A stretch of 64,000 nt of DNA from Chalara sp. BL73 (taxonomy: Eukaryota; Ascomycota; Leotiomycetes; Helotiales): positions 124,001 to 188,000 of the forward strand of contig CAKJVC010000049.1 of the NCBI GenBank assembly GCA_918026815.1, written 5' to 3'. Positions 55,662-64,000 of this stretch are shown in pieces. The position numbers and the translations under genes were made by a program. A model generated the notes under the pieces. It was not told the DNA's origin and searched no databases. It saw only the letters and a list, made by a program, of their open reading frames with translations. Position 1 is the first letter of the stretch; each line of letters starts with the position of its first letter.

Positions 55662-57181
55662 GTTCTGTTTTGCTTGTTTAGCGTCGGTTTTCCCTTTCAA
55701 AGGTCTATACATGCGTCTGGATTCTTCTTCATCTGCTCAGTATATTTCAGGACGGCTTTGGGGTTGGAATGAGATTTATAGTGCATTTGGGTGCAGGAGA
55801 TATCTGGACATGTTGTTATATGGGTTTCACAAAGGGACATGCGCATTGGTCTGGCTAGGTTGGCCAGGGGTTGGGCGGTATAAAGAAAATCAGGGACGGA
55901 AAAGACAAGACTTACTTCAAAAACGCGAATCATGGACAGATTTTTGCGCGCATAGCGGAGTTCTTTCATGCGGATGGGTCAGGGCTATATGATATTATGG
56001 AGACAGGAAGCAGGTCTGCATGTTGTGGCAGGGATACAAATCTTGCTTTGTTCAGGACACGGATGTATACAGCAGGGACAGGCATTTTTCTGGATCTCTT
56101 CCCGGCGTCGTCGGCATAACTGGATCTGGCTCTTCGATACTTGGATTCCATGTGCGCGGCCTTCAATAATTGATATATTGTGTGGAGTTTTCTTCAAAGG
56201 TATAAAAGTATGGCATGGCATGGCATGATAGGAGCGACGGATTAGGAATACGTGCATGCGGTTGATACTCAATTTCTTGTTTGTTATTTGAAAATCATTT
56301 CCTGTATTTGTCTCCATTTTGGCTTATTTCATCGTGCAAATTTCCTTCCATTGTGGTAGTTCTTTCTTTGGTCGTGGTGTGCAGTGTGGTGTGGTAATGA
56401 ATTGATAATAAGTGTGTGGAAAGAATGGCAAGTGGTCAGGATTTGGAGGCTTGAGTTCTTATATGACCTGGGAGCGGGTGTTGGGTTTGTGTTGTTGCAT
56501 GGCCGGGGGGGCTTTCCTTTCTTTTTCCTTTCAATGTACTCTTCCTTTCTTACCTGTTTTATATGTTCTTTCTTTGGATAAGGATGGATGGATATGTGGC
56601 CATGAGGTGTCGGGAGCTGGAGCATTGAATGAGTGGTGTGTTTATTGAAGTAGATAGATGGAGCGGAGATGAATTACATATGTTTCTACGAAGAGCCATG
56701 GATTTAAAAAGAAAACAGTAGAAAAGCGTGTAAGTAAAGTCAGCTGTGCTTTCATGAACAGTGTTGTGTCTGCTCATTGTAGCGCCGCATTTCAACTAGA
56801 GAAAATTACATAGCTAAAATAGTACTGACTTCGTACTCCATATCTGTCGATAATATGATATAGACCTGCCTCCATGGAGCTACCTAGGTAGGCCGAGTTC
56901 AGTATAAAAGTACTTCAAATCAACTGCACAGTATCAACTCGGGCGGGTGCTCGGTTAGCATTGGTCAGCCATCATACCGACATAGTTTTGCTAGCTTAAA
57001 GATTGCATGAAATTTTAGAAACTCACTATCTCATGTCCACAGCGTATTTTCGGCTCACATTGGGGAAGTTTGCTCTTTGTTTGTTTCTTTTATACACATT
57101 ATAACAATAAACCCAATATCTAAGAGAGTAGCTGGCATTCTTAATAAGGTATTTATGATTTCATATTTCCATGTCCCATTA
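55662..57181. other. Convergent intergenic, 1.5 kb
   Basis: 3' UTR of the Nrp1-like gene and of the ZIP gene, plus about 1 kb of unassigned sequence. The ORFs are short and lack motifs. Confidence 0.45.
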
Positions 57182-58711
57182 TTATGCAAAAGCACCTACA
57201 GCAGACATACCGGCAGCTGCTCATAGGTCAGTATTTGAAAGATCGATGCCTGCATGGGGAAAGCTACGCACCTCCGAGAAGGATAAAGATAAAAGCCCAG
57301 ATCTTAGACTTCTTGTTCATGAGATGTTGTGCTTCTTCGGACAGGAAATCTTCCGCGAGAAGATCTACAGTTGCGGCGAAAATGAGGAGGCCGGAAGATC
57401 TGGGTATTATCTGTTAACATCCTCGCACTTCTACATTCAAGAGTAAACTCACATGGCATTGAAGACGCCAACAATGATCAAAGCAAACGCGCTTTCCGGA
57501 TCATACGAGTTTCGTGCTAGCAATCCAATCGCCTGGCCAATGGGTGCCGTTGTCCCGAACGCAAAAACCAATATCCACGGCCTCGCAGCGCCTTTGGGGT
57601 ACGGCACAGCTGCGATACGGCTCCCGAGTCCCAAACCCTCGAAGAACTGGTGGAACAGGATGGCGATCAGTAAGATCATGAAGCCATCCGTTGTGATCGA
57701 GATGGTCATGCCGACGAAGATGCTATGGAACAGAATGCCTCCCTCCAGAAGCGTGATATTAAGGGACATCCTGCGAAATGTGGCTTCATCGATGACGGGC
57801 TCGAGGGTTGAGACTTCTGCCTGCGTGGGAGCAGCATAGATTGATAGGCGCGCAGCGGGTCGAGGAGCATAGGATTGGATCATTGCCTTGAGCTCTTCGC
57901 GTTGACGAACATATTGCGCGAAGAAGACTTGGAACCAGGGCGGCATTTCGGAGGGGACGCCAAACATTCGGATGTCACTTGAACCTTCGCGTTCGTATGG
58001 TGGGTAGTCCTCGATTTCATAATCCCTTTAACATGTTAAAAGCAAGGCTTCAACGGTTGGGAGGAACCTACCTGACAAAGCCAACGTCTTTTTCATCGGG
58101 GTACCTTTCATCACCGGATTTCTCATCTGGATATACCGATGAAGTTCGATTAGTCTGATAGCGTGGCGGTGTTGAAGCTCCTGGGAGTGCTCCTTGCGAT
58201 GCAAGACCTTGCCCTGTCGGACCGCCGTGGGAATGGCCTCCAGTCTTGCCTTTAAGATAAACCTCGATGGCGAAGAGTGCGAATAGAGATGTCATCATGA
58301 TTACGCCAGGCATAGCGGGATACTGGACGACCAGTAGATCAGGGAGGCAGGGGTTGTTGAGGGACGCAAATGCTGTTGGGACTAGCTGGGATATGTGTAA
58401 GTACGTAATATATATGGGAAGAGTCGATTATGCATACATGGACAAAAGCTGTTGCAACCAGGACGCCTGTACCGAAATGCTTGCATACGAAGAAGACCTT
58501 TGGCGGTATTTTCATCCATTTAACCCTCTTTGCCACAACTGGAAAGCCGGCACCTGCGATACTGAAAGCAAGAACAAGGACTAAAAAGTCAGCAATATAT
58601 CAAGACTATTAGGAAGTAGCATAGCAACTTACACAGCGCAGCAACATGAAGAGGCAAGTCATATTCGGCTTGAACACCACCGCCTCCACACTGGGGCTTT
58701 ATCGACTCCAT
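57182..58711 (-). CDS. ZIP-family metal (zinc/iron) transporter
   Basis: Exons 58711–58633, 58580–58438, 58385–58072, 58025–57453, 57399–57272 and 57216–57182 give 423 aa. The TM1–TM3 region includes AALFLVLAFSIAGAGFPVV, HFGTGVLVATAFVHLVPTAF and MPGVIMMTSLFALFAIEVYL. The cytosolic loop has a short His motif (GGHSHGG). TM4 carries the metal-site HSIFVGMTISIT and TM5 HQFFEGLGLGSR; TM6–8 end in FNAISSGLLIFAATVDLLAEDF and a GMSAVGAFA end encoded by a 35-nt last exon. It moves Zn (or Fe) into the cytosol, like fungal Zrt1/Zrt2. The start gives MESIKPQCGGGG. It is divergent from the CDF exporter at 60423–62263. Confidence 0.92.
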
Positions 58712-60422
58712 TACGCCTTGAGTATACAACAGAACCAAGAAACGAAGGGGTCCAGCCCAGTGGAAGAAGATTTAAGGAAAGGGCTTGAAAACACAACAAG
58801 CAAAAAGCACAGCTTTGGAGAATGAAAGTGCTTCAAAAGCTTGGAGGCATTGGCCTTTGATATCTCAGTCTCATGTCCACACATCAGATCAAACTTATCC
58901 TGCACTGAAAGCCAAAAGATCAACACATCTGTCATATGTAACAATTGTTCGGCACTTTGAGGCTTAAAACATGGATCGACATAAATAACAAGGGTTTGGG
59001 CAGGCAGGAGGATGATTAGCGAGCGTTGCAAGGGCCGTGAAAGAACACCTGAGGTTTCCGGATTGGGCTCAGACAGTTTCGGAATGTTGACTGAGGTATT
59101 GATAATGCTGCAATCAGTGAGTACGGACCTTCTTGGAGACTTGGCTTTTGACAAATACTATGATAGGCACGTTTGGATGGTGATACCAAGGATTTCAAGA
59201 ACACAAATTTTTGGGATGGAGAAAGAGCAGACGCATATATGAATGAAGAATTCTCCAGCTGGCAGGTTTTGCCTCGCTCAAAGGCTATTCTTTACTGTTG
59301 GGGAAGAGGCATTGGATGACGAGGCTACTGATATTCCAGAATACCACTCCAATCAGGACATGATTTTTCTGAATGCAGCCACAATTCGCCCACTGCAACA
59401 TGAGATTGCTTGAGGTACTAGATTCCACGATGTTGTTATTTCATAACAGTAAGCGAGCATCTAGCCCATCAATTATTCGTTGGAAAGTCATTCCAGTTGA
59501 GAGTCATGAGTGTATCAGTCTCCTAACCAATTATATCATGACTAGCCAGAGCGGAGGATGTATTGTACGCGCATTCTGCCCCATAGAGCCTCAAACACTT
59601 CAGTCTCGGACATTTTCTGATCATTAACAACGTCTCGGATGCAATTGGTTACCATATCTGAAATGTTTAACCTCCAAACAAAGCCGAGAATATTCTGCTG
59701 ATCCTCGGACGAAGTGGTTGCTTGGCTCGCCTAATGGCATAGCGCTTGGCATCCCGCTCCATTCCATTTCGAGCCTTCAGAAACATATAACCCCCAGAGC
59801 CCAGCGCGGGTGCTCCAAATTCTCCGTTTAGTAGCCGTGCGGCTCCATAATACCTGCCGTCCCTTATGCTTGACTGAACGAGTTGCAGCCCCAACTTCCG
59901 GAGCAAACCAAACCGATGTGCTTGGCGCCCTGGGCATCACAGCTTGGCCGTGTCAAGCCTCAGACAAGCCCGTGTCAAAGGCGACGGCAATTCTTTTCCC
60001 AATGTTGAAGTGAACTTGCTTTTCTCGCGTCGACAATCCCAAATGCAGCGCTGGAGAGGCGAAAGTTGGGATTTTGTGACGTAAATGGAGCTATATCACC
60101 TAGCGATCCCGGTCTTAAGGAGTAACCTTAAACAATGGTGATGCTCAAACTCTTGTAGCTCCATGGGATGGCAAAGATAGCGCGAGAGAGTTGAAGCAGA
60201 GGATGAGAGTGGTTATGTATAAGTATATACCTGTGGGTATTTTCTATCATCCGAGCCTTCAGCTTATGCAACAATATCTCACCGGCAGTTGGATTTTGAT
60301 AATTCCGTTACCTTAGCATACCAAATAACTCTTGGACATTGATCAAAGCACACGAATTTGTCTTGTGCCTCTGCTTCTCTTTGGTTACAGCCAAGCTGGA
60401 AGACCAGTTGTTCGTCTGAATA
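58712..60422. promoter_or_regulatory. Shared 1.7-kb upstream region of ZIP and CDF genes
   Basis: Divergent interval between a metal importer and a metal exporter. I could not find a perfect zinc-responsive palindrome or another named metal element. ORFs inside are short and unconvincing. Confidence 0.4.
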
Positions 60423-62263
60423 ATGGATTCAACTGCACTCAGCCACGCCCCTCCAGAGACTGAGACTAATCCCACTGAACCTTCAAAGATTCATTCGTCA
60501 CAGAGGGATCAACTTGATACCATTGAAGAGAATATATTGCCAACACCAACTTTGGATATCAATGATCCATACGCCCTCCGTGGTTACAAACAAGGCGATG
60601 CTGAGAAGAATATTGCACAGCCTAAGCTCAAACCCAGGCAGCAGAAAAGGTACGCATTGATTGTTTTCTGGGAAATAATTCCCCCCTGAAGTCTTAAGGA
60701 TGTAACTCTATATTCCATAGACGGCTTGTTTTTTTCTTCACCGCACATTATTGTTCTTGCTTAGCTTTAAAGCGCTTTCCTAACCGCTGGTCTCACAGGA
60801 TCAAGAAATACTACAATCGACAAAATGCCCTCATCGACGCCTATCTCGGAGCGAACGATGAGGAACAGCTTGAGATCGCTGATACAGCTCTCAACGGAGG
60901 GAAAGTCAAATTTGCAGTGAATGCAAGTTTTGTCTGCAATTTCTGTCTTTTTGTGATCCAGCTCTATGCTGCTATATCTACTGGCTCACTGGCTCTATTT
61001 GCGACAGCAGCAGATGCTTTCGTAAGTCTTCTTTATACTTTCGATCCATAACTACATTTGCTTATAAATAATATTAGATGGATTTGGTCTCCTCGGTCAT
61101 AATGTTAATAACATCTCGTCTCGCGGCGAAACCCAACATCCAGAAATTCCCCGTCGTGCGTATCTTCCATGTGTTTCCCGGCAACACAATCTCCCAGGAG
61201 ATATAGGCTCTGATATTTGTCCAGGGTCGGAAACGAGTGGAGACGGTCGGTATCATTCTCTTTTGTGCATTGATGACTACTGTTTCTGTTCAGCTTATCG
61301 TAAGCGACTATCCCCCGATTTCCGAAGACAGGAGTTATGCTGACAGAGTTAGATCGAATCTGCACGTAGCCTTGCTGGTGGAGCACATGATGCTGAGGAA
61401 CTGGCTATCATCCCCATCGTGTTCGTGAGTATTGCGAGTATGTTGTCCCGGTTCATCAGAAACAATTCCTTGCTCTGCACCGCGAGCTAACGCCGAATTA
61501 GTATGCTGTAAAGGGTGTCTATTCGTCTACTGCTTCCTGTTGAGAAGGTACCCCGCTGCCCGAATCTTTATGGTAAAATCTCTGTCATCTTCGTTCTACG
61601 TATGGCAAAACTAAATAAAGCAGATTGACCACAGAAATGATATCGCCGTCAATGCTTTCGGTCTCATAATGTCCATTGTCGGCACTCGCTTCGCCGTCGT
61701 ATGGTTTCTCGATCCAACGGGTGCGATATGCATCGCCTGCTTGATTCTCTACTCATGGGCTTCCACAGCTTTCGAGCACATGTGGTATCTGGTTGGCAAA
61801 ACGGCTCCACAGGACTTCTTGAATAAATTGGTTTACGTAGCAGTCACGCACGATAAAAGGATTAAGAAGATCGATACTGTATGTTCCTCCCGGTCCCGGT
61901 TAAATAACCGGCTAATTCCATAGGCTCGCGCATACCATGCTGGCGATAAATTCTATGTCGAGGTTGATATCATTATGGACGAGGAAGAGTCGTTGAAAGT
62001 GACACATGATGTTAGCGAAGCTTTGCAGCGCAAGCTTGAAGGTATTTTCGCTTCAGCCAATGGCATATAGTTCAAGCTGATTCATTGAGTTAGGCCTCGG
62101 AGACGTTGAACGAGCCTTCGTTCATGTTGATTATGAAGATTGTCATGATATCTCGACAGAGCACAAAGCGCTATATGAGATCGAAAAGCCCAAGCAACCA
62201 CTTCTAAAGAGAGTACAGCAAAGATTCAAGTCCAGAGGAAGCAATGCTGCGCCAGCATCATAA
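60423..62263 (+). CDS. CDF-family metal exporter, Mn-type
   Basis: Exons 60423–60649, 60799–61021, 61078–61155, 61225–61299, 61353–61437, 61502–61572, 61624–61878, 61924–62041 and 62094–62263 encode 433 aa. An N-terminal cytosolic region precedes RIKKYYNRQNALIDAY, seen in the MTP8–11/Mn-CDF group. The metal site in TM2 is DAFMD and in TM5 DHRND, that is DxxxD in both, which in this family points to Mn rather than Zn (HxxxD). TM helices include FAVNASFVCNFCLFVIQL and VETVGIILFCALMTTV. The C-terminal cytosolic domain (FYVEVDIIMDEEES, FVHVDYED) is the dimerising metal-sensing fold. It likely sends Mn into the Golgi, vacuole or out of the cell. Nine exons with 45–149-nt introns. Confidence 0.92.
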
Positions 62264-62446
62264 AAATTCGAATGGTCTAATTGTAAAATTATGAATTATT
62301 ATTACAGATAAGTATACGATATAATGTATTGTACGCAAATGCCCGCTTTGCACCAAACACTTTTGCCTTCCATGCAACACCTATCCCGCCCGTAATTTTT
62401 GGCGGCATTGGTAATACCTTTTCCGAAGAAATATCACCAGTCAGCC
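62264..62446. other. Short convergent spacer
   Basis: 183 bp between the CDF stop and the stop of the minus-strand gene; AT-rich near the CDF end. It should contain both polyadenylation regions. Confidence 0.4.
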
Positions 62447-63154
62447 TCAAGAAATCTTCGGCGTCCCCCAAGGCCCCAACTCCCTCCGCCGCCGCCTCTC
62501 CCACTGCACCTCCCACTCCGCCTTTGCGCCCTCCTCAACAGCCTCCAACCGCTCCCTCGTCAACTGTTCCAGCTCTGCATACCTCCCGCACAAATCCGGC
62601 GCTTCCTCCAGTAGAATATTCATGATATTGCAGCTCCGCTCCGCCGGATCACGCTTCTCGTCAAAAAGCCTCTCGTATCTATCCCTCAGCCCCCTCTCCT
62701 GCCTCCCGTCAGCCACCCCACGTCACGGGAAGGAACGGGGGAAAACGGGACGTACCGAGATCAGGACCCGGAACTGGTCAAACGGCCGCGTGAACTCGGC
62801 GTGCTCGCGGCTCTCGTACTTCTCGATGAAATCCTCGACGAAGAACCACTCCCTCTCCATCCTCTTCCGCGTCTCGTCGTCCCAATCCGCTTTCTTGCGG
62901 TAATTCTTCGCAAAGGGGTTCGTGGAGCACGGCTCCTCTTCGCCGTCGCCATCTTTTGGGGCGTGTTGGGGGGAGAAGTGCACGCGTGTGTTCCGTCGGC
63001 TGCTTACGAGCGTGCTGTCTATGGAGACGGGCGAGAGGTCTTCGCTCTCGAGGCTCGCGTTGTCATCGTCGTAGCTGGTGTCTGAGAAGCCGTCGCAGCT
63101 TAGCGTGTCGGAGCTTAGCTCCGAGTCTGTTCTTACAAACAGCGGACTCTGCAT
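62447..63154 (-). CDS. Small uncharacterised charged protein
   Basis: Exons 63154–62756 and 62698–62447 (57-nt intron, GTACGT donor) encode 216 aa. The N-terminal third is acidic and Ser-rich (DTSYDDDNASLESEDLSPVS). The rest is charged and helical: NPFAKNYRKKADWDDETRK, FFVEDFIEKYESREHAEFTR and FDQFRVLISERGLRDRYERL. It continues with SCNIMNILLEEAPDLCGRYAELEQL, and the end looks like a coiled coil (TRERLEAVEEGAKAEWEVQW). There is no TM or signal peptide. I do not recognise a family. The ATG at 63154 gives MQSPLFVRTDSE. It is convergent with the CDF gene. Confidence 0.78.
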
Positions 63155-64000
63155 CTTTGTTTTTGGTGACCTTTTTGTGTATATTTTTTTGCGTGGCAGG
63201 ATTTCGAAGGAACCGTGGGCAGGAGTGGGAAGGGCCGTCTTATGTATATTTTGACGGACATTTCTGGAATCCTACGGATCCTTCGACGACATTATGACGG
63301 CGTGGAGGGGCTTTGTTGCGTTGTTGGCGTCACGAGATTGGGGGCCCGGAGGTGGATGTGGTCATTGGGTGGTTGCCGAAAGGATTTTGATCCCTTCACG
63401 TCAGGTTCATGCGTGGCGATAGTTCCAGATGGAAGAACTACACTACACAGCGCCTTTGCGGTACGAGAGAATTCATGTATCCGGAGAAGGTGATCCAATC
63501 AATTGGCCTATTCGAGTTTACAGCAGAGGGCAAGAAAGGGGTGGGTTGTTTACATACTGTACCCCGCCCCCTTTCTTTAGCGAAACTTTCTTAGACCGTA
63601 GTTGGTTTTCATCTTGCGTTATTAAGGACCTGGTCGCGATAGCACTGCTTTGCTATCTGTTTGTGAGCGTTAAGGAAGCCAGGTCTCCTGTTACCTATCG
63701 GCAGTGCGCTCGAATAAAGAATTTTGCTGGAGTTAAGGTTACGTTACTGCTCAAACCGAAGGCTGCGAGAGCAGCACTGCCCCACCAGCAAGCCATTTTT
63801 TTCTTGATAAGATCCAAGGATTGAGCCTTGCCACCATTATGACTTCATATTATGAATGAAGTTGAATCGGAAATATGTTGCCACGACGCAATTGAGATTA
63901 CAGAGCGGTCCCCATTAGACAATCAATGTTAACAAAATATATTCAGCTAACAAATATGCGTATAGGTCTGGACTGAAGGTTGATGCAGCCAACATTGGTG
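63155..64000. other. Right-edge region, no firm gene
   Basis: Upstream region of the minus-strand gene, then about 700 bases with ORFs up to 131 codons (63429–63824, plus) that have no domain, an unlikely composition and no splice partners. I see nothing I would call a gene. Confidence 0.45.

Noticed and set aside
58711..59154. 147-codon minus-strand ORF next to the ZIP start
   Set aside because: It is in a different frame from the ZIP protein, overlaps its promoter and has no motif.
63429..63824. 131-codon plus-strand ORF near the right edge
   Set aside because: No domain, no conserved-looking start and no plausible splice partner within the window.

Overview
The window is nuclear DNA of a filamentous ascomycete (Pezizomycotina). 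The evidence is the short GT–AG introns (mostly 43–90 nt) with CTNAC/CTAAT-like branch points, two HET-domain proteins, two Zn2Cys6 regulators, hybrid histidine kinases with fused receivers, and orthologue-like XRN1, Hat2 and Nrp1 genes. The gene mix would suit the Leotiomycetes, but nothing here fixes the species. Multi-exon models were joined by hand. Each listed exon set keeps one open frame from start to stop, and the coding lengths are multiples of three.

Left part (0–19 kb): a HET-domain gene (596–2202, minus), a METTL25-like methyltransferase (3197–5041, minus) and a complete six-exon cytochrome P450 (5503–7268, minus). A 2.7-kb gene-poor stretch follows. Then come a POT/PTR2 peptide transporter (10020–12358, plus), a small unknown protein (12519–12959, minus), a Zn2Cys6 regulator (13923–15611, plus) and a secreted GH43 exo-galactanase-like enzyme with a CBM35-like tail (16234–18101, plus). 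These look like accessory nutrition and interaction genes, not one biosynthetic cluster.

Centre (19.6–31 kb): two hybrid histidine kinases point away from each other (837 aa on minus, about 1091 aa on plus) and enclose a sterol-desaturase/fatty-acid-hydroxylase gene. Their catalytic halves match and their last intron lies at the same site, so they look like an old inverted duplication. Next are an unknown one-TM protein and a second HET gene, divergently arranged (31.3–34.8 kb), then a GPI-anchored BIM1/X325-type copper protein (35.6–36.4 kb), a dead short-chain dehydrogenase (about 38 kb) and a second Zn2Cys6 regulator (40.5–42.4 kb).

Right part (42.9–64 kb): conserved housekeeping genes. 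XRN1 and the Hat2/RbAp48-type WD40 protein share a 499-bp divergent promoter. A 4.3-kb region rich in homopolymers has no convincing gene. The Nrp1-like RNA-binding protein carries what looks like a catalytically dead exonuclease domain. A ZIP metal importer and an Mn-type CDF exporter diverge from a 1.7-kb intergenic region, and a small acidic/basic unknown protein lies convergent to the CDF gene. No rRNA, convincing tRNA, CRISPR or intact transposon was seen.
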